Source of the DNA: Streptomyces sp. DT2A-34
GTDB lineage: Bacteria; Actinomycetota; Actinomycetes; Streptomycetales; Streptomycetaceae
NCBI RefSeq assembly: GCF_030499515.1
Contig: NZ_JASTWJ010000001.1
Location: forward strand, 9,776,001 to 9,840,000
Direction: 5' to 3'
DNA: 64,000 nucleotides
Below the pieces are notes generated by a model, which did no database searches, was not told the origin of the DNA, and saw nothing but the letters and a program-made list of their open reading frames with translations. Position numbers and translations under genes: made by a program. Positions 7,439 through 16,559 of the stretch are shown here, piece by piece. Position 1 is the stretch's first letter. Each line of letters begins with the position of its first letter.

Positions 7439-9831
7439 CCGACTGGAGCTCGGGGGCCGAGGCAGCGGGCTGGAGCTGGGAGTACGAAGGCTACAAGCCG
7501 GCCGACGAACGCCTTCGGGAGTCGCTGTGCACGCTCGGCAACGGCTACTTCGCCACGCGGGGCGCGCTTCCCGAGTGCGCCGCCGACGAGGTCCACTATC
7601 CGGGAACATATGTGGCCGGCATCTACAACCGGCTCACTTCCAATGTTGCGGGACGCCGTGTGGGGAACGAGGACATGGTCAACGTCCCCAACTGGCTGCC
7701 CCTGCGCTTCCGGCTCCCCGGCGGGCACTGGATCGTCCCCGACACCGCGACCGTGCTCGACCACCGGCAACTGCTCCACCTGTCCGTGGGGGTGCTGGAG
7801 CGCCGGACGCGGTACGACCTCGGCGACGACCGGGTGCTGACGGTGCGTCAGCAGCGTATCGTCCATATGGCCGACCCCCATCTGGCCGCTCTGCGCACCG
7901 AGTTCACGGCCGAGGGATTCTCCGGCCCGCTGGAGGTGGAGGCTGCCCTGGACGGTTCGGTCACCAACTCCGGTGTGCCGCGCTACCGGGACCTCGACGG
8001 CCGTCACCTGACCCACATCCACACCGGCACCGCCGCCCCGGACACGGTCTGGCTGCGCTGCCGTACCCGCACCTCCGACATCCGGATCGGCATCGCGGCC
8101 CGCCTGACCGCCGACGCGCCCGTCACGAACCGTCACGAACGGCCGTACGCCCTCCAGCGATTGACGCTCCACATGGCCCCCGGCCACACCGTCACCGTCG
8201 ACAAGACGGTCGCCCTGCACACCTCCCACGACCCCGCCATCAGCGACCCGCTGCACGCCGCCGTCGACCGCGTGGGACGCGCCCCCGGCTTCGACTCCCT
8301 GGCCCAGTCGCACCGCACCGCCTGGGGTCAGCTCTGGCGCCGCGCCGAACTCGACGTCCCCGGCGAGTCGGGCCGCATCCTGCGGCTGCACCTCTTCCAC
8401 GTCCTGCAGACCCTCTCCCCGCACACCGCCGACCTCGACGTCGGCGTGCCCGCCCGGGGACTGCACGGCGAGGCCTACCGCGGCCACGTCTTCTGGGACG
8501 AGCTGTTCGTCCTGCCCTTCCTCAACCTGCACTTCCCCGAGGTCTCCCGCGCCCTGCTCCGCTACCGCCACCGCCGCCTCGAACAGGCCTGCACCAGTGC
8601 CGTGCAAGCCGGTCACCGGGGTGCGATGTACCCCTGGCAGAGCGGCAGCGACGGACGTGAGGAGACCCAGCAGCTGCATCTCAACCCGCGCTCCGGACGC
8701 TGGCTGCCCGACCACTCGCGGCTCCAGCACCATGTCGGCTCGGCGATCGCGTACAACGTGTGGCAGTACTGCGAGGCGAGTGGCGACATGGAGTTCCTGC
8801 ACACCAAAGGCGCCGAGATGCTGTTGCAGATCGCCCGCTTCTGGGCGGACATGGCGGTCTACGACGACAGCCTGGGCCGCCACCGCATCAAGGGCGTCGT
8901 CGGCCCCGACGAATACCACGAGTCCTACCCGGGTGCCGACGTGCCCGGCCTCGACGACAACGCGTACACCAACGTCATGGCCGCCTGGGTGCTCACCCGC
9001 ACCATGGAACTGCTGGACACCCTGCCCGAGCCCCGCCGGCGCGAACTCGTCGAACGCACCGGCCTGGACCGGGGGGAGCTCGAACTGTGGGAGGACGTCT
9101 CGCACACCCTCCACGTCCCCTTCCACGACGACGTCATCAGCCAGTTCGCGGGCTACGGCGACCTCGCCGAGCTCGACTGGCACGGCTACCGCGGCAAGTA
9201 CGGCGACATCCGGCGGCTGGACCGGATCCTGGAGGCGGAGGGCGACACCGTCAACCGCTACAAGGCCTCCAAACAGGCCGACGTCCTGATGCTCGGCTAC
9301 CTCTTCGCACCGGCCGAACTGCAGGGCCTGTTCCGCCGGTTGGGGGTGCCTCTGGACGAGGACATTTGGCGGCGCACCCTCGACTACTACATCCACCGGA
9401 CCAGCCACGGCTCCACCCTCAGCGGCCTGGTCCACGGCTGGGTGCTGGCCCGGTGCCGACGCACCGAGGCGTGGAAGTTCTGCCAGGAGGCTCTCCTGGG
9501 CGACATCGCCGACGTCCAGGGCGGCACCACCGGCGAGGGCATCCACCTCGGTGCGATGGCCGGCACCCTCGACCTCGTCCAGCGCGGGCTGACCGGCCTG
9601 GAGACCCGGGGCGGCGCCCTGTGGCTCGACCCCGTGCCGCTGCCCGAGCTGTCCTCGTACGGCTTCGCCCTGCGCTACCAGGGCAACTGGGGCGTACGGC
9701 TGCACCTGGAACGCGGCCTGCTGGAGATCGCGGTGCCGTCGCACGACGTCTCACCGATCGACGTACGGCTGCCGGGCCGCGAGGTCACCCTGCCGCCGGG
9801 GGAGACGGGACGACTGGTCCTTCCGGAGTGA
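7435..9831 (+). CDS. GH65 disaccharide phosphorylase (trehalose/kojibiose/maltose type)
   Basis: The 798-residue product has the full GH65 architecture: an N-terminal beta-sandwich (TLGNGYFATRGALPE near residue 35), a central (alpha/alpha)6 barrel, and the catalytic GVVGPDEYHESYPG block with the general-acid Glu. Later conserved parts include KQADVLML and TSHGSTLS. These enzymes phosphorolyse alpha-linked glucose disaccharides to beta-glucose 1-phosphate, which the coupled upstream mutase would use. The exact disaccharide cannot be told from the sequence. Because the pair spares ATP, it fits with the stress and polyphosphate genes downstream. Confidence 0.92.
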   Translation: MTDWSSGAEAAGWSWEYEGYKPADERLRESLCTLGNGYFATRGALPECAADEVHYPGTYVAGIYNRLTSNVAGRRVGNEDMVNVPNWLPLRFRLPGGHWIVPDTATVLDHRQLLHLSVGVLERRTRYDLGDDRVLTVRQQRIVHMADPHLAALRTEFTAEGFSGPLEVEAALDGSVTNSGVPRYRDLDGRHLTHIHTGTAAPDTVWLRCRTRTSDIRIGIAARLTADAPVTNRHERPYALQRLTLHMAPGHTVTVDKTVALHTSHDPAISDPLHAAVDRVGRAPGFDSLAQSHRTAWGQLWRRAELDVPGESGRILRLHLFHVLQTLSPHTADLDVGVPARGLHGEAYRGHVFWDELFVLPFLNLHFPEVSRALLRYRHRRLEQACTSAVQAGHRGAMYPWQSGSDGREETQQLHLNPRSGRWLPDHSRLQHHVGSAIAYNVWQYCEASGDMEFLHTKGAEMLLQIARFWADMAVYDDSLGRHRIKGVVGPDEYHESYPGADVPGLDDNAYTNVMAAWVLTRTMELLDTLPEPRRRELVERTGLDRGELELWEDVSHTLHVPFHDDVISQFAGYGDLAELDWHGYRGKYGDIRRLDRILEAEGDTVNRYKASKQADVLMLGYLFAPAELQGLFRRLGVPLDEDIWRRTLDYYIHRTSHGSTLSGLVHGWVLARCRRTEAWKFCQEALLGDIADVQGGTTGEGIHLGAMAGTLDLVQRGLTGLETRGGALWLDPVPLPELSSYGFALRYQGNWGVRLHLERGLLEIAVPSHDVSPIDVRLPGREVTLPPGETGRLVLPE

Positions 9832-9926
9832 CGCGGCCCTGTGCGGGACGCGGCCGACGGGGAGAGGCTGGAAGGACAGCGGATCCTGCGCGGAACCCGC
9901 GGTTCCTGCACGGAAAGGGGAGCGCG

Positions 9927-10808
9927 ATGTACGGCCCGGTTTTCGTAGGGGTGGACGGCTCGCCGTCGAGCATGGCGGCCGTGGAGGTCGCGGCGCGCGA
10001 GGCCGGGCTGCGGGGCGTGGGGCTGCGGCTGGTGCACGCCTTCGGCTGGCCGGGCGCGCACATACCGGCCGGCGGGCGGCCGTGGGAGCCGAGCGGCGCC
10101 GGGCTGCGCGAGCTGATCGACGGCACGCTCACCAAGGCCGAGCGGCGCGCTCACGAGACGGCGCCCGGCGTCGACATCGTGCGGGAAGTCGTCGTCGGCG
10201 AACCGGTGACGGTGCTGGAGATCGAGTCGCGCACCGCGTCCCTGGCCGTGGTCGGGAGCCGGGGCCACAGCCGCTTCCGTGCCCTGCTGCTCGGCTCCAC
10301 CGCGGGTCATCTGGCCGCCCACGCCGCCTGCCCGGTGCTGGTGGTGCGCGGCAGGCCGAACGCCGAGGGGCCCGTCCTCCTCGCCGTCGACGGCTCGCCC
10401 GCGGGCCGGGGAGCCGTCGAGTTCGCCTTCGCCCTGGCCTCCCTGCACGGCACGGACCTGGTGGCGCTGCACGCCTGGAGCACCCGGACCGAGCGCGCCT
10501 ACGACGCTCCCGCCGACCCGCCCTTCGTGACGTACGACGAGGACCGGCTGCGCGACGAGGAGGAGCGCGTGCTCGCCGAGGCGCTGGGCGGGCTGCGCGA
10601 CACGTACCCCGACGTCGCCGTGGACCGCAGGCTGGTGCGCGGCCGGATCCGCCACACCCTCATCGAGGCGAGCGCCGAGGCCGGGTTCGTCGTGGTCGGG
10701 GCACGCGGACGCGGCGGGTTCGCCGGGCTGCTCCTTGGCTCGGTCAGCCAGGCCGTGCTCCAGCACGCGCACTGCCCGGTCGCCGTCGTGCGGTCCGGTG
10801 AGGGGTGA
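9927..10808 (+). CDS. Tandem-domain universal stress protein
   Basis: The 293-residue protein contains two UspA domains. Each ends in the ATP-binding pattern G-x2-G-x9-G-[ST]: GSRGHSRFRALLLGST near residue 110 and GARGRGGFAGLLLGSV near residue 260. Tandem Usps of this length are common in actinobacterial dormancy and hypoxia regulons. The ATG has AAAGGGG upstream. It converges on the PPK2 gene 27 bp away. Confidence 0.92.
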   Translation: MYGPVFVGVDGSPSSMAAVEVAAREAGLRGVGLRLVHAFGWPGAHIPAGGRPWEPSGAGLRELIDGTLTKAERRAHETAPGVDIVREVVVGEPVTVLEIESRTASLAVVGSRGHSRFRALLLGSTAGHLAAHAACPVLVVRGRPNAEGPVLLAVDGSPAGRGAVEFAFALASLHGTDLVALHAWSTRTERAYDAPADPPFVTYDEDRLRDEEERVLAEALGGLRDTYPDVAVDRRLVRGRIRHTLIEASAEAGFVVVGARGRGGFAGLLLGSVSQAVLQHAHCPVAVVRSGEG

Positions 10809-10835
10809 CGGGGGCGAGCGGTCGGCGCGTCCGGC

Positions 10836-11639
10836 TCAGAGGCCGGCCGCGTGGTCCGGGACGTAGTTCTGCAGATCGCGCGGCGGCCGCTGGTAGCCGG
10901 TCGACTCCGGCCGCTCCGGCAGGTCCGGGACCGGCAGGAGCACGTCCTGGTACGGCACGGAGCCCAGCAGATGGGCGATCATGTTCAGCCGGGCCCGGCG
11001 CTTGTCGTCGCTCTCGACGACATACCAGGGCGCCTCGGTGATGTCGGTGTGCACCATCATCTCGTCCTTGGCCCGGGAGTACTCCTCCCAGCGGGTGATC
11101 GACTCCATGTCCATCGGGGACAGCTTCCAGCGCCGCAGCGGATCCTCCAGACGGCGCCGGAAGCGGTCCTGCTGCTCCTCGTCGCTCACCGAGAACCAGT
11201 ACTTGCGCAGCAGGATCCCGTCCTCCACCAGCATCCGCTCGAAGAGGGGGCACTGGCGCAGGAAGAGCTGGTACTCCTCCTTGCTGCAGAAGCCCATGAC
11301 ATGCTCGACCCCGGCCCGGTTGTACCAACTGCGGTCGAACAGCACGATCTCCCCGGCCGCGGGCAGATGCCCGATGTACCGCTGGAAGTACCACTGGGTG
11401 CGCTCGCGCTCGGTCGGCTTGGGCAGGGCCGCGATGCGCGCCACGCGTGGGTTCAGGTGCTCGGTGACCCGCTTGATGGTGCCGCCCTTGCCCGCCGCGT
11501 CCCGCCCCTCGAAGACGACGACCAGACGGGCGCCCTCGGTACGCACCCACTCCTGCAGTTTTGCCAACTCCGTCTGAAGGCACAGCAGTTCCTTCTCGTA
11601 CGTCTTGCGCGGCAGCTTCCCCGCCTTGTTGCCGGCCAT
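10836..11639 (-). CDS. ppk2: PPK2-family polyphosphate kinase
   Basis: The 267-residue protein has the PPK2 hallmarks: Walker A FEGRDAAGKGGTIKR, the lid/Walker B element DRSWYNRAGVEHVMGF, and the conserved WYVVESDDKRRARLN near the C-terminus. The single-domain length fits class I or III PPK2 enzymes, which move phosphate between polyphosphate and nucleoside di- or monophosphates. I chose the start MAGNKAGKLPRKTYEKEL, with GGGAGG upstream, over longer open sequence that is not conserved. It is convergent with a universal stress protein and upstream of respiratory genes. Confidence 0.93.
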   Translation of the reverse strand: MAGNKAGKLPRKTYEKELLCLQTELAKLQEWVRTEGARLVVVFEGRDAAGKGGTIKRVTEHLNPRVARIAALPKPTERERTQWYFQRYIGHLPAAGEIVLFDRSWYNRAGVEHVMGFCSKEEYQLFLRQCPLFERMLVEDGILLRKYWFSVSDEEQQDRFRRRLEDPLRRWKLSPMDMESITRWEEYSRAKDEMMVHTDITEAPWYVVESDDKRRARLNMIAHLLGSVPYQDVLLPVPDLPERPESTGYQRPPRDLQNYVPDHAAGL

Positions 11640-11762
11640 GCCGCCTCCCGCCGCCTGCCCGAACACCAGAACAGCACCGTACTGACCGATGAGGAGCCGC
11701 GCACCCCGGACGCGGAACCGCGCGCTTCGCCCGGGCCGGCGGCGAGCGGGCAGGATGGGCTC

Positions 11763-11867
11763 ATGCACGGTGTCGATCCGTACGCCATGACGTCGTCGTG
11801 GCCGGAGAACGTCACCTGTCCGGCCGAGGTGAGGCGCATGGGTGAATGCCCTGGTGCGGAGGACTGA
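11763..11867 (+). CDS. Candidate 34-residue small protein upstream of ctaD
   Basis: This short frame (MHGVDPYAMTSSWPENVTC and so on, ending GAED) starts at an ATG with an AGGA upstream and stops 30 bp before ctaD. It has two Cys residues and no membrane segment. Because it lies on the probable ctaD leader, it could be a small protein, a leader peptide, or chance. I do not recognise it. Confidence 0.25.
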   Translation: MHGVDPYAMTSSWPENVTCPAEVRRMGECPGAED

Positions 11868-11897
11868 CACCACCGCTGCCCGGGTACCCAGCGGCGC

Positions 11898-13568
11898 ATG
11901 GCGGTGGACAGCAGGACCGAGCCGGCGCGCACGACGCCGCCCCGGCGGCGCGGGAGACTCGGCCGGGCGTTGCTGCGGTGGGCGACGACGACCGACCACA
12001 AGGTGATCGGCAACCTCTACATGACGACCGCCTTCGGCTTCTTCCTCCTCGGCGGCGTCCTCGCGCTGCTCATGCGGGCCGAACTCGCCCGCCCCGGGCT
12101 CCAGTTGTTCAGCAACGACCAGTACAACCAGCTGTTCACCGTGCACGGCACAGTCATGATGCTGCTCTTCGCGACCCCGCTGTTCGCCGGATTCGCCAAC
12201 GCGATCATGCCGCTGCAGATCGGCTCCCCGGACGTGGCGTTCCCGCGGCTGAACGCCCTGTCGTACTGGCTGTACCTGGGCGGCGGCCTGATGGTCGTGG
12301 CCGGTTTCGTCGTGCCCGGGGGAGCGGCGAGCTTCGGCTGGTTCGCCTACGCACCCCTCAACAGCGCGGTGCGCAGCCCCGGCTCGGGCGGTGACCTGTG
12401 GACCATGGGCCTGGTGGTGACCGGTGTGTCCACCACCCTCGGCGCGGTCAACTTCATCACCACGATCCTGTGCCTGCGCGCCCCCGGCATGACCATGTTC
12501 CGGATGCCGCTGTTCACCTGGAACGTGCTGTTCACCTCGATCCTGGTCCTGCCCGCCTTCCCCGTCCTCACGGCCGCCCTGTTCGCCCTGGAGGCGGACC
12601 GCAAGTTCGGGGCGCACATCTACGACGCGGCGAACGGCGGCTCGCTGCTGTGGCAGCACCTGTTCTGGTTCTTCGGCCACCCCGAGGTGTACATCGTCGC
12701 GCTGCCGTTCTTCGGCATCATCTCCGAGATCATCCCGGTGTTCAGCCGCAAGCCGCTCTTCGGCTACGTCGGCCTCATCGGCGCCACCATCGCCATCACC
12801 ATGTTGTCCGCGGTGGTGTGGGCCCACCACATGTTCGCCACCGGGGCCGTACTGCTGCCGTTCTTCTCCCTGATGTCCTTCCTCATCGCGGTGCCGACCG
12901 GGGTGAAGTTCTTCAACTGGATCGGCACCATGCGGCACGGCTCCCTGTCCTTCGAGACACCCATGCTGTGGGCCTGCGGCTTCCTGGTGACGTTCCTGCT
13001 CGGCGGCATGAGCGGCGTCATCATCGCCTCCCCGCCGCTCGACTTCCACCTCACCGACTCGTACTTCATCGTCGCCCATCTGCACTACGTGCTGTTCGGC
13101 ACGGTCGTCTTCGCGATGTTCGGCGGCTTCTACTTCTGGTGGCCGAAGTTCACCGGCAAGATGCTCGACGAACGCCTCGGCAAGATCCACTTCTGGACCC
13201 TCTTCGTCGGCTTCCAGACCACGTTCCTGGTCCAGCACTGGCTCGGCGAACAGGGCATGCCCCGCCGCTACGCGGACTACCTGACCGCGGACGGCTTCAC
13301 GCTGCTCAACACGATCAGCTCGATCGGCGCGTTCCTCCTCGGCCTGTCCACGCTGCCGTTCCTCTACAACGTCTGGCACACCGCCCACTACGCGACGCCC
13401 GTGGACCGGAACGACCCCTGGGGATACGGCCGCTCCCTCGAATGGGCCACCTCCTGCCCGCCCCCGCGCCACAACTTCACGGCGATGCCCCGGATCCGCT
13501 CCGAGTCCCCGGCGTTCGACCTGAACCACCCCGACCTCGCCCGCCTCGACCAAAGGCATCAGCAGTGA
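11898..13568 (+). CDS. ctaD: Cytochrome c oxidase subunit I (accessory copy)
   Basis: The 556-residue protein has the twelve membrane segments of an aa3-type heme-copper oxidase. The low-spin heme ligand lies in FTVHGTVMM. The CuB ligand and cross-linked Tyr are in FFGHPEVYI, the other two CuB His residues in WAHHMF, and the heme a3/a His pair in [10 protein letters not shown]. It catalyses O2 reduction with proton pumping in the plasma membrane. No subunit II or III gene is present, so this is probably a second, conditionally used copy that assembles with subunits made elsewhere. Its stop overlaps the next start (GTGA). Confidence 0.95.
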   Translation: MAVDSRTEPARTTPPRRRGRLGRALLRWATTTDHKVIGNLYMTTAFGFFLLGGVLALLMRAELARPGLQLFSNDQYNQLFTVHGTVMMLLFATPLFAGFANAIMPLQIGSPDVAFPRLNALSYWLYLGGGLMVVAGFVVPGGAASFGWFAYAPLNSAVRSPGSGGDLWTMGLVVTGVSTTLGAVNFITTILCLRAPGMTMFRMPLFTWNVLFTSILVLPAFPVLTAALFALEADRKFGAHIYDAANGGSLLWQHLFWFFGHPEVYIVALPFFGIISEIIPVFSRKPLFGYVGLIGATIAITMLSAVVWAHHMFATGAVLLPFFSLMSFLIAVPTGVKFFNWIGTMRHGSLSFETPMLWACGFLVTFLLGGMSGVIIASPPLDFHLTDSYFIVAHLHYVLFGTVVFAMFGGFYFWWPKFTGKMLDERLGKIHFWTLFVGFQTTFLVQHWLGEQGMPRRYADYLTADGFTLLNTISSIGAFLLGLSTLPFLYNVWHTAHYATPVDRNDPWGYGRSLEWATSCPPPRHNFTAMPRIRSESPAFDLNHPDLARLDQRHQQ

Positions 13569-14002
13569 AGACCGAGGCCCGTCTGTTCATCGGCGTGGCG
13601 GGGTTCTTCCTCGTCACCGCGGTCGGCTACGGCTGGCGTTCCAAGGAACCCGCCGGTACCGCCGTCCTGACCATCGCCTTCCTGATGGCCGCCCTCGTCG
13701 CGTTCTTCCTGCACATGCAGTACCGCAGGCGGGGCCTGAGGGCACAGGACCGCCCGGACGCCGAAGTCGCCGACACCGCGGGCCCGCTCCACTTCTTCGC
13801 GCCGCACAGCCCCTGGCCCATCACGACCGCACTGGGATCCGTCCTGGCGGCGCTCGGCGTCGTCTACGGCCTGTGGCTGTTCCTGCTGGGCGTCGGCGTG
13901 CTCGGGCACGGGGTATTCGGCATGGTGTTCCAGTACGTGGGCCGGGACGCTCAGCGTTCCAGCTCCTCCGCCGACGATTCCCGTTCCTCCTCGACGCGGT
14001 AG
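13565..14002 (+). CDS. ctaF: Cytochrome c oxidase subunit 4 (actinobacterial type)
   Basis: The 145-residue membrane protein has the order expected of the actinobacterial fourth subunit: two N-terminal helices ([20 protein letters not shown], then [19 protein letters not shown]), a loop with FFAPHSPWP, and two C-terminal helices. The start is GTG at 13565, overlapping the ctaD stop. The Ser-rich tail ([16 protein letters not shown]) extends over the 3' end of the convergent qcrB gene, giving a 52-bp tail-to-tail overlap. The tail may be a recent extension. Confidence 0.85.
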   Translation: MKTEARLFIGVAGFFLVTAVGYGWRSKEPAGTAVLTIAFLMAALVAFFLHMQYRRRGLRAQDRPDAEVADTAGPLHFFAPHSPWPITTALGSVLAALGVVYGLWLFLLGVGVLGHGVFGMVFQYVGRDAQRSSSSADDSRSSSTR

Positions 14003-15459
14003 CCATAGCTCCTCAGCACATACCGCTGCTCCTCGTCGAGCGGCTCGCGGCTCTCCTCGTAGCCGCCCGCGATGGTCTGCCGCACCTCGCCGGTCTCCTC
14101 GCCCTCCGTCAGCCGCTCCCGGTCCGCCTCCTGCAGCGCCACACAGACGCGCCTGGTCACCATGAACGCGAGCGGCGGCAGCAGCACGAAGGCGATCCGG
14201 AACACCCAGGTCAGCGCGTTCACGGAGATCCTGAAGGCGTGCGCGATGACGTCGTTGCCGCCCGCCGCCAGCAGGACGGCGTAGCAGCTGAGCGCCGCGA
14301 CACCGAGCCCCGTGCGCACGGGCCTGTCGCGGGGCCGGTCGCACAGATGGTGCTCCTCGCGGTCACCGGTCACCCACCGCTCGGCGAACGGGTACGCGTA
14401 CAGCACCGCGAACAGGAGGCCCGGCAGCACGACCGCGGGCAACAGCACGTTCCACATCACCGTGTGCCCGGCCACCACCGTCTCCCACGGCGGCACCAGT
14501 CGCAGGGAGCCCTCCAGGAAGCCGACGTACCAGTCCGGCTGCGAACCCGTCGACACGACGTCCGCGCGATAGGGGCCGAACGCCCAGATCGGGTTGATCT
14601 GCCCGACCCCCGAGAGCAGCGTCAGCACCCCGAACACCATGAGGAACAGGCCACCCGACGTCGCTGTGAACTGCGGGAACATGGGTTTGCCGACCGCGTT
14701 GCGGCTGGTGCGGCCGCGGCCCGCCCAGTGCGTGTGCTTCAGGTAGAAGACCAGGATCAGGTGCACCGAGACGAGCGCGAGCAGCAGTCCGGGGAGCAGC
14801 AGGATGTGCAGGGCGTACAGCCGCGGGATCAGTTCCTCGCCCGGGAACTCGCCGCCGAACGCGAACATGCTCACATACGTCCCCACCACCGGGATCGACA
14901 GCATGATGCCCTGGGCGATCCGCAGGCCCGTTCCCGACAGCAGGTCGTCCGGCAGCGAGTAGCCGGCGAAGCCCTCGGCCAGCGCCAGCATGAACAGGGT
15001 CACGCCGATCAGCCAGTTGACCTCGCGGGGCCGGCGGAACGCGCCCGTGAAGAAGATCCGCAGCAGATGCAGCCCGATCGCGGCGAGGAACACCAGGGCC
15101 GCCCAGTGGTGCACCTGACGGACCAGCAGACCGCCGCGCACGTCGAAGCTGATGTCCAGCGTCGACTTGTACGCCGAGGACATGCGCATCCCGTTGAGGG
15201 GCTGGTACGAGCCGTGGTAGACGACTTCCGTCATCGACGGGTGGAAGAACAGCGTCAGCCACACGCCGGTCAGCAGCAGGACGACGAAGCTGTAGAGGGC
15301 GATCTCACCCAGCAGGAAGGACCAGTGGTCGGGAAAGGCCTTGCGCAGCAGACCGCCGCCCTCGGAGAGCGGCAGTCGCGCGTCGACGTAGTCGGCGGTG
15401 CGCTGAGCGGCATGACGGGCTCGCGCGTCGGCACGGGCCCTGCTCCTCCTCCACAGCAC
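13951..15459 (-). CDS. qcrB: Cytochrome b subunit of the bc1 complex (accessory copy)
   Basis: The 502-residue protein carries the two pairs of heme-ligand His residues on helices II and IV (RQVHHWAALVFLAAIGLHLLRI and LHILLLPGLLLALVSVH). It also has the quinol-site PDWY motif of actinobacterial QcrB, seen as QPDWYVGFLEG, and a long C-terminal cytoplasmic tail. It would pass electrons from menaquinol toward cytochrome c. No qcrA or qcrC lies beside it, so it is probably a second copy, paired in function with the accessory ctaD it faces. Its last 52 bases overlap the subunit-4 gene on the other strand. Confidence 0.93.
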   Translation of the reverse strand: MLWRRSRARADARARHAAQRTADYVDARLPLSEGGGLLRKAFPDHWSFLLGEIALYSFVVLLLTGVWLTLFFHPSMTEVVYHGSYQPLNGMRMSSAYKSTLDISFDVRGGLLVRQVHHWAALVFLAAIGLHLLRIFFTGAFRRPREVNWLIGVTLFMLALAEGFAGYSLPDDLLSGTGLRIAQGIMLSIPVVGTYVSMFAFGGEFPGEELIPRLYALHILLLPGLLLALVSVHLILVFYLKHTHWAGRGRTSRNAVGKPMFPQFTATSGGLFLMVFGVLTLLSGVGQINPIWAFGPYRADVVSTGSQPDWYVGFLEGSLRLVPPWETVVAGHTVMWNVLLPAVVLPGLLFAVLYAYPFAERWVTGDREEHHLCDRPRDRPVRTGLGVAALSCYAVLLAAGGNDVIAHAFRISVNALTWVFRIAFVLLPPLAFMVTRRVCVALQEADRERLTEGEETGEVRQTIAGGYEESREPLDEEQRYVLRSYGYRVEEERESSAEELER

Positions 15460-15542
15460 GGATCACGAGTGCCCGCGGCACCGCTCTCGGAAACGGACAG
15501 TCACGTACGATCACTCGTTGGTCTGCCCCGGCCGGTCAGGCG

Positions 15543-15905
15543 TCAGGTGGTGCCCGGACCGCCGCTGCCGAACGACCCGCTGCCGCCTTCGGTCCAGCGG
15601 CGCCGCTTCTGCGAGGGGCTGGTGCGCGAGGGGACGTTGCCGTGGGCGGGCAGCTCGTGCGGGGTCAGCCGGCGGTCGCTTCTGGGTACCTCGTCCGGCT
15701 CCCGGTGCTCCCGGACCTCGTGGACCGGGCCCTCCGCGGGCAGATGGGGCTGCTCCTCGGGGCGTGGCGGAGGCGGTTCCCGACGCCTGATCCGGGCGCC
15801 CAGCACGAAGGCGCCGATGAGCAGCGCCACGACGACCAGACCGGCGACGACCAGTCCGATGCCGAGCGCACCTTCCGCGGCGATGGTCGTCCATGCGATG
15901 TCCAT
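15543..15905 (-). CDS. DUF6479-like single-pass membrane protein
   Basis: The 120-residue protein has a short N-terminus, one transmembrane helix (residues about 10-35, LGIGLVVAGLVVVALLIGAF) and a charged, Pro-rich cytoplasmic tail containing RRLTPHELP. This is the layout of the streptomycete DUF6479 family, whose function is unknown. I chose the ATG that gives MDIAWTTIAAEGALG. It lies 83 bp upstream of qcrB on the same strand and may be cotranscribed with it. Confidence 0.75.
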   Translation of the reverse strand: MDIAWTTIAAEGALGIGLVVAGLVVVALLIGAFVLGARIRRREPPPPRPEEQPHLPAEGPVHEVREHREPDEVPRSDRRLTPHELPAHGNVPSRTSPSQKRRRWTEGGSGSFGSGGPGTT

Positions 15906-16053
15906 GGGGCCGCGAGTACCCCCGGCGCCCCGCGTGAACCCGATCACCTGGCGTGCCCGGTGGCGGGCTCACCCGACCGCGACGCCCGCTGACCCGGCCG
16001 GAAGCCTGGCGCGCGCCGGGTTTGGGCACACCCGCTCCGGCTACCCGACCGGT

Positions 16054-16434
16054 GTGACACAGACAACGTCCCAGCAGCAGCTCGTCCAGTTCCTGGAGGA
16101 CCGTTTCGCCGCCGCGCAGGCCTGCACCGAGTGCGCTCGAGCCTGTGCGCTGCGCGCGAGCCTGGTGGACCCGGACGGGACCGAGGATCAGGACCTTCTG
16201 CGCCGCAAGGGCATCCTGTGCGCCGAGGTGTGCGACGCGACCTGCCGTGTCCTCTCCGAGGAGCATGCGGACGAGGGCGCCGAGGCCGCCCTCCGCGTCC
16301 AGCTGGAATGGACGCGGACGGTGTGCCTGGAGTGCGCGCACCTCTTCGACCGGTACCCGGGCGCCGAGGACACCGCGAAGGCGTGCCGGGAGTGCGCACA
16401 GGCCTGCATGGACTTCCTGGCCACGCTCGACTGA
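16054..16434 (+). CDS. Cys-rich four-helix-bundle protein (DUF326, copper-binding type)
   Basis: The 126-residue protein has repeated Cys pairs on predicted helices (CTECARACALRA, CAEVCDATC, CLECAHLF, CRECAQACMDF). This is the DUF326/Csp plan, in which the core of a four-helix bundle stores Cu(I) or binds another metal. There is no signal peptide, so it should be cytosolic. It starts at GTG. Nearby oxidase genes make a copper-handling role reasonable, but that is inference. Confidence 0.8.
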   Translation: MTQTTSQQQLVQFLEDRFAAAQACTECARACALRASLVDPDGTEDQDLLRRKGILCAEVCDATCRVLSEEHADEGAEAALRVQLEWTRTVCLECAHLFDRYPGAEDTAKACRECAQACMDFLATLD

Positions 16435-16501
16435 GCGGTGCGCGCCGGGTCGGCGGCGGCTCCGGTAGCGGATCCGCCCGCTCCTCGCCATTCCCAATTT
16501 C

Positions 16502-16515
16502 TGGAACACGTTCTA
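16502..16515. promoter_or_regulatory. KstR-like palindrome upstream of the acyl-CoA dehydrogenase
   Basis: TGGAACACGTTCTA fits TNNAACNNGTTNNA, the pattern recognised by the KstR TetR-type repressor of steroid catabolism in actinobacteria. It is centred about 50 bp before the GTG of an FadE-like acyl-CoA dehydrogenase. Binding is inferred from the match alone. Confidence 0.55.
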
Positions 16516-16559
16516 CGGTGTGCGCCGTCAGGACCGGCCTTGGGGAGCCTGGAGGCGCC

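Noticed and set aside
7030..9744. Very long minus-strand open frame opposite the GH65 gene
   Set aside because: It is the antisense frame of a GC-rich gene. Its Gly/Val/Ala/Gln-rich translation has no motif, and the + strand encodes a complete GH65 enzyme.
13873..16053. Extension of the DUF326 frame far upstream over qcrB
   Set aside because: Only the last 126 codons carry the Cys-rich protein. The upstream part is antisense to qcrB.
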